Assembly (NCBI GenBank): GCA_018895075.1
Contig: JAHIOW010000037.1
Span: forward strand, 1-33,203
From: Candidatus Omnitrophota bacterium
GTDB taxonomy: Bacteria; Omnitrophota; Gorgyraeia; Gygaellales; Profunditerraquicolaceae
Reading direction: 5' to 3'
Length of the DNA: 33,203 bases
Shown: in pieces, positions 1-10,089 of the stretch
How the letters are laid out: each line of letters opens with the position of its first letter
Position numbering within the stretch: the stretch's first letter is position 1
Program-made: the position numbers and the translations under genes
Notes under the pieces: model-generated
Told to the model about the DNA's origin: nothing
Databases searched by the model: none
The model's input: the letters and a program-made list of their open reading frames with translations, nothing else

Positions 1-753
1 CATATCCTGGTGGTGGCTGACCTTTTAAAGGTAGATGAGATTTATCGGGCAGGGGGGGCGCAGGCAATCGCTGCCTTGGCATATGGGACAAAGACCATCC
101 CCCGGGTCGATAAAATCGTTGGGCCAGGTAATATCTATGTAAATGAGGCAAAAAGACAGGTCTTTGGGAATGTGGATATTGACATGATGGCCGGCCCTAC
201 GGAACTGGTCATTATCGCCAACCGTCATAGCGACCCTAAATTTATTATTGCCGATCTTAAGGCGCAGGCTGAGCATAAGCAGGGGATAAGTATCTTGATT
301 ACGAATTCTAAGAATTTAGCCAAAGAGATAAAATCTCAAAGTGATCATATGAAGGGGTTTATTATTTTAACTAAGAATCTCCGGCAGGCAGTTGAGATTA
401 CTAATGAAATTGCCCCCGAGCATCTGGAGATCCTGGTAAAAAATCCACAAAGGTTAATCAAAGGGATAAAAAATGCAGGGGCAATATTCTTAGGGCCTTT
501 TAGTCCTACTGCTGTAGGGGATTATGTTGCCGGTCCAAGTCATGTTTTGCCCACAGGAGGGACGGCAAGATTTTTCTCCGGTTTATCCGTATTTGATTTT
601 GTTAAAAGCAGCCACATAATCAGTTATTCAAAAAAGGCGCTGGAGAAGGTAAGGGAACCGTTAGAGAAAATTGCCAGCATTGAAGGATTAAACAAGCATC
701 TGGATTCGGTTCAGATAAGATTTGACCAACAAAAAGAAGGTAAGTCGCAATGA
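1..753 (+). CDS. hisD: Histidinol dehydrogenase, 5'-truncated by the window edge
   Basis: Frame is open from base 1; motifs KIVGPGNIYVNEAKRQVFG, DMMAGPTEL, APEHLEI, GPFSPTAVGDYVAGPSHVLPTGGTARF are characteristic of HisD. Confidence 0.97.
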   Translation, partial: HILVVADLLKVDEIYRAGGAQAIAALAYGTKTIPRVDKIVGPGNIYVNEAKRQVFGNVDIDMMAGPTELVIIANRHSDPKFIIADLKAQAEHKQGISILITNSKNLAKEIKSQSDHMKGFIILTKNLRQAVEITNEIAPEHLEILVKNPQRLIKGIKNAGAIFLGPFSPTAVGDYVAGPSHVLPTGGTARFFSGLSVFDFVKSSHIISYSKKALEKVREPLEKIASIEGLNKHLDSVQIRFDQQKEGKSQ

Positions 754-1361
754 AAAAAAGAAGTAAAACCATAAAAAGAAAGACCAGGGAAACGAATATA
801 ACTGTCAGATTGAATATCGACGGTAGCGGAAAATCAAAGATAAGCACAGGTATTGGCATTCTAGATCATATGTTAGAATTATTCGCCTTTCACGGGTTAT
901 TTGATCTGGAAATTAAAGCCCTGGGTGATTTAAAAATAGATATACATCATACAAATGAAGATATCGGCATTGTATTGGGAGATGCCTTTAAAGAAGCCTT
1001 AGGAGATAAGGAAGGTATTAAAAGATCCGGTTATTTTTCTTGGCCAATGGAAGACGTAGTGGCTAATGTAGCCGTGGATATTAGCGGAAGAGGATTTTTT
1101 AAGGGAATAATTAGAGAACCTGCGGGATATCCCGAACCCCAAGATGAAACAGGATATTCTTTTGCCTATGCTAATCATTTTTTTGAGGCATTTGCTAAGA
1201 AAACGGGGATGAATTTAAGCATTAAGCTTTTAAACTCAACAACCGATTTACATACTAACTTAGAGCCTATCTTTAAGGCCTTAGGTAAAACTTTGGATGA
1301 GGCCACTACCGTAGACCCTCGCAGAAAAGGTGTGCCTTCCACAAAAGGTATAATTGATTAG
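750..1361 (+). CDS. hisB: Imidazoleglycerol-phosphate dehydratase
   Basis: RKTRETNITVRLNIDGSGKSKISTGIGILDHMLELFAFHG, HHTNEDIGIVLGDA; overlaps hisD stop by 4 nt. Confidence 0.96.
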   Translation: MKKRSKTIKRKTRETNITVRLNIDGSGKSKISTGIGILDHMLELFAFHGLFDLEIKALGDLKIDIHHTNEDIGIVLGDAFKEALGDKEGIKRSGYFSWPMEDVVANVAVDISGRGFFKGIIREPAGYPEPQDETGYSFAYANHFFEAFAKKTGMNLSIKLLNSTTDLHTNLEPIFKALGKTLDEATTVDPRRKGVPSTKGIID

Positions 1362-1970
1362 ATGATTGCAATTATTGACTATGGAATGGGCAATATTCAT
1401 AGCGTACAGAAGGCATTAGAGTCTTTTGGGGCAGAAACTGTGGTTACTAACCAGCCCCAGGCTATCAAGGCCTGCGATAAAGTAATTTTACCTGGTGTGG
1501 GCGCATTTGAGGATGCATTGGCGGAATTAAAAAAATATAATTTAATATCCGCATTGTGCGGCCATATAAAAAGCAAGAAGACTTTTCTGGGTATCTGCTT
1601 AGGGTTGCAGCTTTTATTTAGCCAGAGCCAAGAGGCAAACCATTCTAAAGGGTTAGCAATCCTTAAGGGTAGAGTCGTAAAATTTCCGGATACAAATGGA
1701 CTTAAGGTTCCCCATATAGGTTGGAATCAATTGAAAAAGGCGGCAGAAGATTGTCCTTTGCTCAAAGATATCCCTGATAAATCTTATGTTTATTTTTGCC
1801 ATTCATATTACGCTGTGCCTGATGATGATATCGTTGCTGCAACCTGCGATTATGGAGTTGAGTTTGCCGCCGTTGTCTGCAGGGATAATATATACGGCGT
1901 ACAATTTCATCCTGAGAAAAGCCAGGCTCTCGGCCTTAAGGTGATAGAAAATTTTATCAATCTATGTTAA
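1362..1970 (+). CDS. hisH: Imidazole glycerol phosphate synthase, glutamine amidotransferase subunit
   Basis: IIDYGMGNIHSV, KVILPGVGAF, FLGICLGLQLLF catalytic Cys motif, GVQFHPEKSQ. Confidence 0.96.
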   Translation: MIAIIDYGMGNIHSVQKALESFGAETVVTNQPQAIKACDKVILPGVGAFEDALAELKKYNLISALCGHIKSKKTFLGICLGLQLLFSQSQEANHSKGLAILKGRVVKFPDTNGLKVPHIGWNQLKKAAEDCPLLKDIPDKSYVYFCHSYYAVPDDDIVAATCDYGVEFAAVVCRDNIYGVQFHPEKSQALGLKVIENFINLC

Positions 1971-2683
1971 TAATTCCTGCTATAGATATAAAAGATGGTA
2001 ATGTAGTAAGGTTCACGCAGGGTAGGTTAAATAAGAAGATATATTCAAGATCCCCTGTAAAGACAGCTACTCATTGGGTGAGGCAGGGTGCAAAACTTAT
2101 ACATGTAGTAGACTTAGACGGCGCAATCAGCGGTGCCCCTAAGAATTTAGATATAGTAAGAGAGATTGCCAGTAGCCAGAAAGTGCCCATACAATTCGGC
2201 GGAGGGGTCAGGAAAATAGAGACTGTAAGAAAATTACTTGATTATGGTATATCCCGCGTAATTATTGGCACAAAGGCAATAGAAGATAAGTTTTTTTTAA
2301 AAAGGGCCTTTAGGGAGTTTAAGCAAAAGGTTATCGTAAGCGTAGATGTTAACAATAGTCAGTTATTAATCAGAGGGTGGCGGGTAAGTTCCAGAGATAC
2401 AGATATATCGGCATTTGCCAGGGCATTGAAAGAAATCGGTTTTAAACAGTTAATTTATACTGATATTTCTAAAGACGGTACACTTAAGGGGCCTAATATA
2501 AGAGGGGTAAAGAAATTATTAAAAGAAAGCGGAATAGAAATTATTGCTTCAGGGGGCATATCTTCCTTGGCAGATATAAACAAGCTAAAAATCCTGGAAA
2601 AGGAAGGGTTAGCGGGAGTAATTGTAGGTAAGGCTTTATATGAGGGCAGGTTTACTTTAACAGCAGCTTTAAAGCTGGCATAA
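1964..2683 (+). CDS. hisA: ProFAR isomerase
   Basis: [47 protein letters not shown]. Confidence 0.95.
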   Translation: MLIIPAIDIKDGNVVRFTQGRLNKKIYSRSPVKTATHWVRQGAKLIHVVDLDGAISGAPKNLDIVREIASSQKVPIQFGGGVRKIETVRKLLDYGISRVIIGTKAIEDKFFLKRAFREFKQKVIVSVDVNNSQLLIRGWRVSSRDTDISAFARALKEIGFKQLIYTDISKDGTLKGPNIRGVKKLLKESGIEIIASGGISSLADINKLKILEKEGLAGVIVGKALYEGRFTLTAALKLA

Positions 2684-2693
2684 GCGAGGGCAA

Positions 2694-3509
2694 ATGTTAG
2701 CCAAGCGTATCATTCCTTGTTTAGATATTAAAGAAGGCCGCGTAGTAAAAGGTATAAAATTTTTAGGCCTCAGGGATGCCGGAGATCCGGTAGAGGTGGC
2801 TAAGATTTATGACCGTCATCAAGCAGATGAACTTGTATTTCTGGATATCACTGCCAGTTTTGAAGAGAGAAAGACCTTGATGGGGTTAGTAGAAGATATA
2901 GCAAAGAATATATTTATGCCTTTTACGGTAGGGGGAGGCATTAGAGATATTGATGATATAAGAGGCCTCTTAAATGCCGGAGCAGATAAGGTATCTATAA
3001 ATACTCAAGCGGTAAAGTCGCCTGACTTAATCGCTCAATCTTCCAGAAGATTTGGCAGTCAGTGTATCGTAGTTGCCATAGACGCCAAATTGCATATTGC
3101 AAATGGCAAATCGCATATCGAAAAAAAAACGATAAGCGATAAGCCAGAAGCGATAAGCAAAAAGTGGCTGGTCTATATAAACGGAGGAAGAACCCCTGCT
3201 GAATTGGATGCTATAGAGTGGGCAGGTGAGGTAGCTAAGTTAGGCGCTGGTGAGATCCTATTGACGAGCATGGATTACGATGGTACAAAAGACGGTTATG
3301 ATATAGACTTAACCAAGGCAATTACCAGTACGGTAAATATTCCTGTTATTGCTTCAGGTGGAGCGGGCAGGTTGCAACATTTTTATGATGTCCTAACCAC
3401 TGCAGACGCCTCTGCTTGTCTAGCCGCTTCAGTTTTTCATTTTCAGGAATATTCAATAAGGCAGGTAAAAGAGTATTTAAATGAAAGGGGCGTTAGAGTC
3501 AGATTATGA
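2694..3509 (+). CDS. hisF: Imidazole glycerol phosphate synthase, cyclase subunit, with an extra segment of about 20 aa after AIDAK
   Basis: [77 protein letters not shown]; extra [25 protein letters not shown]. Confidence 0.96.
   Translation: MLAKRIIPCLDIKEGRVVKGIKFLGLRDAGDPVEVAKIYDRHQADELVFLDITASFEERKTLMGLVEDIAKNIFMPFTVGGGIRDIDDIRGLLNAGADKVSINTQAVKSPDLIAQSSRRFGSQCIVVAIDAKLHIANGKSHIEKKTISDKPEAISKKWLVYINGGRTPAELDAIEWAGEVAKLGAGEILLTSMDYDGTKDGYDIDLTKAITSTVNIPVIASGGAGRLQHFYDVLTTADASACLAASVFHFQEYSIRQVKEYLNERGVRVRL
3090..3160. repeat. 71-bp imperfect hairpin element inside hisF (31-bp arms, A9 loop)
   Basis: Arm 3090-3120 vs reverse complement of 3130-3160 match at 23 of 31 positions by hand alignment; right arm contains reiterated (C)GATAAGC; encodes the extra HisF segment. 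Confidence 0.75.
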
Positions 3510-3838
3510 AGAGAGACAAATTTAATCTTGAGGCGTTAAGGTTTGATAAAAAAGGATTGATGCCGGCAATAATTCAGGATTATAAGTCAGGTAAAGTCCT
3601 GATGCTTGCCTACATGAATCTGAAATCACTTAAACGGACATTAAAATTAAGAAAGACATGTTTCTGGTCGAGGAGCAGGTCGGAGTATTGGATAAAGGGT
3701 AAGACTTCAGGTAATTATCAGTTTGTAAAATCGATAGCCTATGACTGCGACATGGATACCCTGCTGATCAAAGTGCGTCAGATCGGCGTTGCCTGTCATA
3801 CGGGGAATAAATCATGTTTTTACAAAACGATAGTTTAA
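3506..3838 (+). CDS. hisI: Phosphoribosyl-AMP cyclohydrolase (HisI only, no fused HisE domain)
   Basis: [62 protein letters not shown]. Confidence 0.95.
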   Translation: MKRDKFNLEALRFDKKGLMPAIIQDYKSGKVLMLAYMNLKSLKRTLKLRKTCFWSRSRSEYWIKGKTSGNYQFVKSIAYDCDMDTLLIKVRQIGVACHTGNKSCFYKTIV

Positions 3839-3895
3839 TGTTTAAAGTTTAATGTCTAATGTAAAACATTAAACATAGTACATTAAACATAAAAC
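3833..3895. repeat. 63-bp imperfect hairpin element between hisI and trpE (30-bp arms, AAA loop)
   Basis: Arm 3833-3862 vs reverse complement of 3866-3895 match at 24 of 30 positions; arms are reiterations of TTTAATGT. Confidence 0.8.
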
Positions 3896-3903
3896 AATAA
3901 AAT

Positions 3904-5409
3904 ATGTATTATCCTTCATTACAAGAGTTCCTAAAATTATCTAAGAAGGCCAACGTTATTCCTGTGTATAAAGAGATTAGCGCGGATCTAGACACCCCGG
4001 TATCCGCGTTTTTGAAGATGCCAAAAGATGACTATGCGTTTTTACTGGAGTCGGTGGTGGGGCAAGAGAAGATTGCCAGATTCTCTTTCTTGGGGTCTCA
4101 TCCCTCTTTGGTTTTTAGAAGTAAAGGCAGAAATATAGAGATAAAATATCCCCATAAAAACTCATCCAAAAAGTTTGTTACTTCCAGCAATCCGCTTAAT
4201 GAAATTAGAAATATTATGAAGGATTTTAAGTCCGCCAGAATTAAAGGACTCCCCCGTTTTTATGGAGGGCTGGTGGGGTATATCGGTTATGATATGGTAA
4301 GATTTTTTGAAAATATACCAGATAAAAATCCTGACGATTTAAGATTGCCGGATTCTACCTTTATCTTGACTGATACTATACTTTGCTTTGATCATATTAA
4401 TCATACTATAAAGATTATCTACAATATTATATTAAGGCCAAGGGCGGGTAAGCTTTCTAAAATCAAAAAGACAAATATTTATTATAACGCTATCAAAAAA
4501 ATAGAATCCATACACCAAGAATTGAAAAAGCCGCTTCTAGGCAAAGCAAAAAAAGATCTTAAAGGGATTTACCAGCATAAAAAACAAGATCTCAAGCTAG
4601 CTTCTAATTTTAAAAAACCCGAATTCTGCAGTATTGTCAATAAAGTCAAGAACCATATTAAAAAAGGGGATATTATTCAGGCGGTTTTATCTCAGAGGTT
4701 TAAGATAAAGATAAAGAAAGACTCCCTTGATATTTATCGTGACTTAAGAAGCCTCAACCCTTCGCCTTATATGTTCTTTTTAAAATTACAAGATGTGACA
4801 TTAATAGGGGCTTCGCCTGAGATGTTGGTACGTTGCGAAGACGGCGTAGTTGAAACTAGGCCTATTGCCGGCACACGGCCGCGCGGAAAGACGGAAGGAG
4901 AAGATAATAAATTAGAGCAGGAATTACTCAATGATGCTAAAGAAAAGGCAGAACATATTATGCTGGTAGACCTGGGAAGGAATGATCTGGGCAGGGTATG
5001 CAAGTCAGGCGAGGTAGGGATTAATGAGTTTATGGTTGTAGAAAAATACTCCCATGTTATGCACCTGGTTACGGAGATAAGCGGTATCCTTGATAAAAGA
5101 TATAATATTTATGATGCCTTAAAGGCTTGTTTTCCTGCCGGCACAGTATCCGGAAGCCCTAAAATCCGCGCCATGGGGATAATCGATGAATTAGAAAATT
5201 TACGGCGTGGTCCCTATGCAGGATGTGTGGGGTATTTTAGTTTTTCACATAATATGGATACCTGTATAACGATTAGGACAATAATTATTAAGGACAATAT
5301 TGCCTATATCCAGGCAGGCGCAGGTATTGTGGCGGATTCAAGGCCACAGAAAGAATATTATGAATCAGTTAATAAGGCTAAGGCGTTGATCGAGGCAATT
5401 AAAAGATAA
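3904..5409 (+). CDS. trpE: Anthranilate synthase component I
   Basis: [79 protein letters not shown]. Confidence 0.93.
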   Translation: MYYPSLQEFLKLSKKANVIPVYKEISADLDTPVSAFLKMPKDDYAFLLESVVGQEKIARFSFLGSHPSLVFRSKGRNIEIKYPHKNSSKKFVTSSNPLNEIRNIMKDFKSARIKGLPRFYGGLVGYIGYDMVRFFENIPDKNPDDLRLPDSTFILTDTILCFDHINHTIKIIYNIILRPRAGKLSKIKKTNIYYNAIKKIESIHQELKKPLLGKAKKDLKGIYQHKKQDLKLASNFKKPEFCSIVNKVKNHIKKGDIIQAVLSQRFKIKIKKDSLDIYRDLRSLNPSPYMFFLKLQDVTLIGASPEMLVRCEDGVVETRPIAGTRPRGKTEGEDNKLEQELLNDAKEKAEHIMLVDLGRNDLGRVCKSGEVGINEFMVVEKYSHVMHLVTEISGILDKRYNIYDALKACFPAGTVSGSPKIRAMGIIDELENLRRGPYAGCVGYFSFSHNMDTCITIRTIIIKDNIAYIQAGAGIVADSRPQKEYYESVNKAKALIEAIKR

Positions 5410-5423
5410 GGAGGTTAGAAAAG

Positions 5424-5693
5424 ATGGCAGTACATATACGATTGAAAAGGATCGGCAAAAACCCCAAAAAGAGGCCCTATTTTCGGATTGCGGTTTTTGA
5501 CGCACAAAAGGCACGCGATGGCAGATCTGTTGAAGAAATAGGTTCTTACAATCCGTTAACGAAAGTGATAAAGTTAAATCAAGAACGGTTTGATTATTGG
5601 ACAAAAAATGGCGCACAGCCTACTGAGGCGGTAAAAAAACTGGCCAAGAAAATAAAAAAGGAGGTTAGAAATGCCACAGGCACCAGCAGCTAA
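5424..5693 (+). CDS. rpsP: 30S ribosomal protein S16
   Basis: [48 protein letters not shown] aaggagg upstream. Confidence 0.96.
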   Translation: MAVHIRLKRIGKNPKKRPYFRIAVFDAQKARDGRSVEEIGSYNPLTKVIKLNQERFDYWTKNGAQPTEAVKKLAKKIKKEVRNATGTSS

Positions 5694-5949
5694 TCCTATT
5701 GTAAATTTATTTCCTTTAATTCTTATATTTATTATTTTTTATTTTTTACTTATTCGTCCGCAGAAGACGAAAGAGAAAGAACACCGGCAGATGCTCACAG
5801 GCCTGAATAAAAATGATGAGGTGGTTACTTCCAGCGGTATACACGGTACTATAGTAAATATCAAAGATAAAACTGTAACTTTAAGAATAGATGATAATGT
5901 TAAAATAGAAATAGATAAGAACTCTATTGCCTACAAAAAACAAGCCTAA
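5671..5949 (+). CDS. yajC: Preprotein translocase subunit YajC
   Basis: Single N-terminal TM followed by [19 protein letters not shown] and [23 protein letters not shown]; adjacent to secDF. Confidence 0.93.
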   Translation: MPQAPAANPIVNLFPLILIFIIFYFLLIRPQKTKEKEHRQMLTGLNKNDEVVTSSGIHGTIVNIKDKTVTLRIDDNVKIEIDKNSIAYKKQA

Positions 5950-5973
5950 CCTAAAAGACGGCCTAAGCCAGAT

Positions 5974-8181
5974 ATGAAAAAAAGGCTCCTTTACAAGATA
6001 ATTCTTATTTTGGGAATCCTTGGTATTTGCGTCTATTTCGCCTTCCCTTTAAATAAAAGGATAAATTTAGGTTTAGATTTAAAAGGCGGGATGCATCTTG
6101 TGCTTAAGGTTGATACTACCCATTTAAGCGATGAGGCTAAAAAGGATGTTGCAGACAGGGCATTGGAGGTAATCAGGAACAGGATTGATGAGTTTGGCGT
6201 AAGAGAACCCTCTATACAAAAACAAGGAATAGATGAGATTGTAATACAATTGCCCGGTATAACTGATAGAGAACGCGCAATAGAATTAATCGGTAAAACT
6301 GCCCTCCTGGAGTTTAAACTCCTGACAACCGATAAGGAGAAACTAAGTCAGGCATTGGCAGGTAATGTCCCTGAAGGGTATGAGTTGAAATATAGCCAGG
6401 AGGACAAGGAACCGTTACTTTTAGAAAAACAAGCGGTTTTAACCGGTGATGCCCTTAAGGATGCCTCTGTCCGTTTTAACCAAAGCGAATTTAATGAACC
6501 TCTTGTGGGCATAGAATTTAATCCCGAAGGCGCAAAACAGTTCGCAGAGATCACCGTTAATAATATAGGTAGAAGATTAGCCATTCTTTTAGACGGTAAG
6601 GTTCAATCTGCGCCACGTATCAAAGAGGCAATTCCTTCTGGTCAGGCAGTAATCCAGGGCCGTTTTACTATTGAACAGGCCCAGGATTTGGCAATTGTCT
6701 TAAGGGCAGGCGCCTTACCTGCCCCGATGTATATAGAAGAAGAAAGGACTGTTGGCCCATCATTGGGTAGGGATTCCATAAGTAAAGGGGTCAAAGCAAC
6801 TATTATTGGCAGCATACTTGTTTTTATCTTCATGATTTCTTATTATTTATTAGCGGGCCTTGTATCAGTGGTCGCTCTTTTATTTAACTTAATAATGATT
6901 TTAGGGGGATTGGGTATGTTGCCAATCTTATTCCCTGGCATATCTGCAACTTTGACCCTGCCTGGTATTGCCGGCATAATATTGTCTTTGGGTATGGCAG
7001 TAGATGCCAATGTTTTAATAAATGAGCGCATAAGGGAAGAGTTGGCTACCGGCAGGTCCCTGCGTACCGCTATAACAAATGGCTATAGTAAGGCATTCAG
7101 GGCAATCTTTGATTCCAATTTTACCACTTTAATTGCAGCATTTTTATTATTCCAATTCGGGACTGGCCCGATAAGAGGCTTTGCCGTAACTTTAACCATA
7201 GGCCTGTTGGCAAGTATGTTTACCGCTATAGTGGTAACCCGTACTATCTTAGAAGCACTTCTTAATTTGGGAGTTTTAAAGTCTTTGCCCATGTTGCGGT
7301 TAATCGGACAGACCAAGATAGATTTTATTGCTAAAAGAAAAATATTTTATGCTCTATCATTAATAGTTATAGCTGTCGGCTTAACCGCTTTCTTTATGAA
7401 AGGCAGGGATGCCTATGGGATTGATTTTGCGGGCGGCCAACTTCAAGAATACAGTTTTAAAGACGCGGTATCCATAGAAGATACAAGGGCGGTTTTAAGA
7501 GGTATGGGTGAAGGAGATGCCTCTATCCAGCAGTTTAAAGAAAATCCCCGTGTTGTCTTAATCAGAACAGCTATGGATAAAAGCGATACTATCACCAATA
7601 AATTAAAAGAAAGATTTCCTGGTCAGAAAATAGAGATATTAAGGATAGAAAAGGTCGGCCCGGTGGCCGGCAAGCACCTAAAAACCAAGGCATTAAAGGC
7701 AATTATCTGGTCATTGGCCGGGATCCTGCTCTATGTAGGTTTGAGGTTTAAACATCTTAGTTTTGCCCTTGCCGGTGTAATCGCCCTCTTTCATGATGTG
7801 CTGGTAACATTGGGTTTTTTAGCTATTACCGGTAGACAGATAGATATCCTAAGTATTACTGCTTTCCTGACTATTGCCGGTTATTCTATAAATGATACCA
7901 TTGTCATCTATGACCGGGTCAGAGAAAACACCCGCCTCTTACAGCATAAAATGAAACTGCGGGAGCTTATAAACCTGAGCGTCAATCAGACATTGAGCAG
8001 GACGTTTCTTACCTCTGTCGTTACATTATTGGTGGTGGTCTCCATTTTATTCTATGGCGGCCAGGTATTAAGTAATTTCGCCTTTGCCTTATTTGTAGGT
8101 TTTATCTGCGGTACTTATTCCACTATCTATATCGTCTCACCCTTAGTCCTTGCCTGGGAGACTCGCAAATCTCATAGTTAA
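5974..8181 (+). CDS. secDF: Fused protein-export protein SecD-SecF
   Basis: GLDLKGGMHLVLKVD (SecD), AMAVDANVLINERIREEL-type TM motif, second half with YGIDFAGGQLQEYSF and GYSINDTIVIYDRVRENTR (SecF) in one frame. Confidence 0.95.
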   Translation: MKKRLLYKIILILGILGICVYFAFPLNKRINLGLDLKGGMHLVLKVDTTHLSDEAKKDVADRALEVIRNRIDEFGVREPSIQKQGIDEIVIQLPGITDRERAIELIGKTALLEFKLLTTDKEKLSQALAGNVPEGYELKYSQEDKEPLLLEKQAVLTGDALKDASVRFNQSEFNEPLVGIEFNPEGAKQFAEITVNNIGRRLAILLDGKVQSAPRIKEAIPSGQAVIQGRFTIEQAQDLAIVLRAGALPAPMYIEEERTVGPSLGRDSISKGVKATIIGSILVFIFMISYYLLAGLVSVVALLFNLIMILGGLGMLPILFPGISATLTLPGIAGIILSLGMAVDANVLINERIREELATGRSLRTAITNGYSKAFRAIFDSNFTTLIAAFLLFQFGTGPIRGFAVTLTIGLLASMFTAIVVTRTILEALLNLGVLKSLPMLRLIGQTKIDFIAKRKIFYALSLIVIAVGLTAFFMKGRDAYGIDFAGGQLQEYSFKDAVSIEDTRAVLRGMGEGDASIQQFKENPRVVLIRTAMDKSDTITNKLKERFPGQKIEILRIEKVGPVAGKHLKTKALKAIIWSLAGILLYVGLRFKHLSFALAGVIALFHDVLVTLGFLAITGRQIDILSITAFLTIAGYSINDTIVIYDRVRENTRLLQHKMKLRELINLSVNQTLSRTFLTSVVTLLVVVSILFYGGQVLSNFAFALFVGFICGTYSTIYIVSPLVLAWETRKSHS

Positions 8182-8184
8182 TAC

Positions 8185-10089
8185 GTGATGTTTAAGTCAT
8201 TAAAAATATATATAGACGAAAATATTGATTTAGAGAATATTGTCTTGAGTCTGGTTGACTTTGGATACAAAAGACAGGAGGCCTGTGGCGAAGAAGGGGA
8301 TTTTTCCAGGCGCGGCGCAATTTTAGATATATTTCCTTTTAGTTTTGAAATGCCCATACGTATTGAATTAGAAATAGATAAGGTCATATCCATAAAGACG
8401 TTTAATCCTTCTACTGGCAGCCCCCTCTGGGAACATAAAATGGTGATTATTCTGCCCGTAAAGAAGCCAGGCGCCTTAAAGACCATGGCCTTTAAGGAAG
8501 AGTTTCCTTTAGAAAGTTTTATAGACTTAAATATTGGCGACTATGTTGTACATAATCAGCATGGCTTAGGAAGATTCTTGGGGTTAAATAAAATAAGGAT
8601 CCAGGATAAATACAAAGACCACCTGGTAATTGAATATGACCGCCAGGAGAAGTTATTTGTACCGACAGAACAGATGCATTTGGTGCAGAAATATATCGCC
8701 TTTCAGGTGAGGAAACCAAGGTTAAATAGGTTAGGAACAAAAGAATGGCAGAGGACTAAAGATAGGGCCAAGAAAGGCATACAGAAGTTAGCCTGGGAGA
8801 CTTTATCGCTACAGGCAATGCGCCTGAGTATATCAGGGTTTACCTATTCCCCTGATACCGAATGGCAGAGACAATTTGAGGCAACCTTTCCTTATAAAGA
8901 AACTCCTGATCAGATAAAGGCCACGCTTGATGTAAAAGAAGATATGGAATCAAGCAGGCCTATGGATAGGCTGCTTTGCGGAGATGTCGGATATGGTAAG
9001 ACCGAAGTAGCAATGCGCGCTGCGTTTAAGACAATGATGGATAATAAACAGGTTGCCTATCTTGTACCTACAACAATTTTGGCCGAACAGCATTGTCATA
9101 ACTTTAGTGCGCGCTTGCAAGATTTCCCTATAAATATCCAGATGCTTTGCCGATTTAAATCCAAGAGTCAGCAACGCCAGATTATTGAGGGTTTGGCGGG
9201 TGGCACGGTGGATATAGTAATTGGAACGCACAGGCTATTATCCGAGGATATCAAATTTAAGGATTTGGGTCTGGTAATTATTGATGAGGAACAGCGTTTT
9301 GGAGTAAGGGCTAAAGAGAAATTAAAAACCCTCAGGCTAACCACCGATGTGCTTACCTTGACCGCCACGCCTATACCCAGGACCCTGTATATGAGCCTTA
9401 TGGGTGCCAGGGACTTGTCGGTCATAAACACCCCTCCCCAAAACAGATTGCCTATAAAGACCATTGTGGTAGAATATGATTCAGAATTGATTGTCCAGGC
9501 AATCATCAGGGAGTTAGAGAGAAAAGGGCAGGTTTATTTTGTCCATAACCGTATTCATGATATCGAAAGGGCGAAAGGAAAGATTGCCAGGATTTTGCCT
9601 TCTCATATTAGACTTACTGTAGCCCATGGGCAGATGCCCCCCAGGGCCCTAGAGAAGGTAATGATTGATTTTCTAAATGCCAAGATAGATGTCTTAATCT
9701 GCACGATGATTATAGAATCCGGGATTGATATCCCTAATGTTAATACCATTATTGTAAATAATGCCCATACTTTTGGATTATCAGATCTTCATCAGTTGCG
9801 GGGGAGGGTAGGCAGGTTCGACCGGCCTGCCTATGCTTATTTTATGATTCCTAAAACCAAATTTTTAGATACAGGTGCAAGAAAGAGGCTTCAGGCTATT
9901 GGAGAATACTGCTATCTGGGTTCGGGGTTTAAGATTGCCATGGAGGATCTAGAAATCAGAGGGGCAGGTAATCTTTTGGGTTTAGAACAACACGGATTTA
10001 TTGCCCTCGTAGGATTTGACCTCTATTGTAGATTATTAAAAGAGGCCATCAGTAATTTTAAGAACTTAGGAAAGTATAACAATGGATAA
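8185..10089 (+). CDS. mfd: Short Mfd-like protein: D1b-like remnant, RNAP-interaction (CarD-like) domain and RecG/Mfd translocase
   Basis: NIGDYVVHNQHGLGRFLGL (RID), LLCGDVGYGKTEVAMRAAF, DEEQRFGV, TATPIPRTLYMS, LRGRVGR, IRGAGNLLG; only 634 aa, start GTG 8185 or ATG 8188. Confidence 0.93.
   Translation: MMFKSLKIYIDENIDLENIVLSLVDFGYKRQEACGEEGDFSRRGAILDIFPFSFEMPIRIELEIDKVISIKTFNPSTGSPLWEHKMVIILPVKKPGALKTMAFKEEFPLESFIDLNIGDYVVHNQHGLGRFLGLNKIRIQDKYKDHLVIEYDRQEKLFVPTEQMHLVQKYIAFQVRKPRLNRLGTKEWQRTKDRAKKGIQKLAWETLSLQAMRLSISGFTYSPDTEWQRQFEATFPYKETPDQIKATLDVKEDMESSRPMDRLLCGDVGYGKTEVAMRAAFKTMMDNKQVAYLVPTTILAEQHCHNFSARLQDFPINIQMLCRFKSKSQQRQIIEGLAGGTVDIVIGTHRLLSEDIKFKDLGLVIIDEEQRFGVRAKEKLKTLRLTTDVLTLTATPIPRTLYMSLMGARDLSVINTPPQNRLPIKTIVVEYDSELIVQAIIRELERKGQVYFVHNRIHDIERAKGKIARILPSHIRLTVAHGQMPPRALEKVMIDFLNAKIDVLICTMIIESGIDIPNVNTIIVNNAHTFGLSDLHQLRGRVGRFDRPAYAYFMIPKTKFLDTGARKRLQAIGEYCYLGSGFKIAMEDLEIRGAGNLLGLEQHGFIALVGFDLYCRLLKEAISNFKNLGKYNNG

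Noticed and set aside
25-859. Minus-strand ORFs at 25-276 and 620-859
   Set aside because: Antisense to hisD/hisB, which have unmistakable motifs; no recognisable product.
5974-8181. secD-secF fusion as a novelty
   Set aside because: Fused SecDF is well established in several bacterial groups.
6348-9506. Cluster of minus-strand ORFs opposite secDF and the mfd-like gene
   Set aside because: Shadow ORFs with low-complexity translations; the plus-strand genes explain the sequence.
9809-9833. TAGGCAGG...CCTGCCTA inverted repeat in the mfd-like gene, similar in words to the GC palindrome
   Set aside because: It encodes the conserved helicase motif VI region (RGRVGRFDRPAYAYF), so ordinary coding constraint explains it; arm order is also opposite to the dispersed palindrome.
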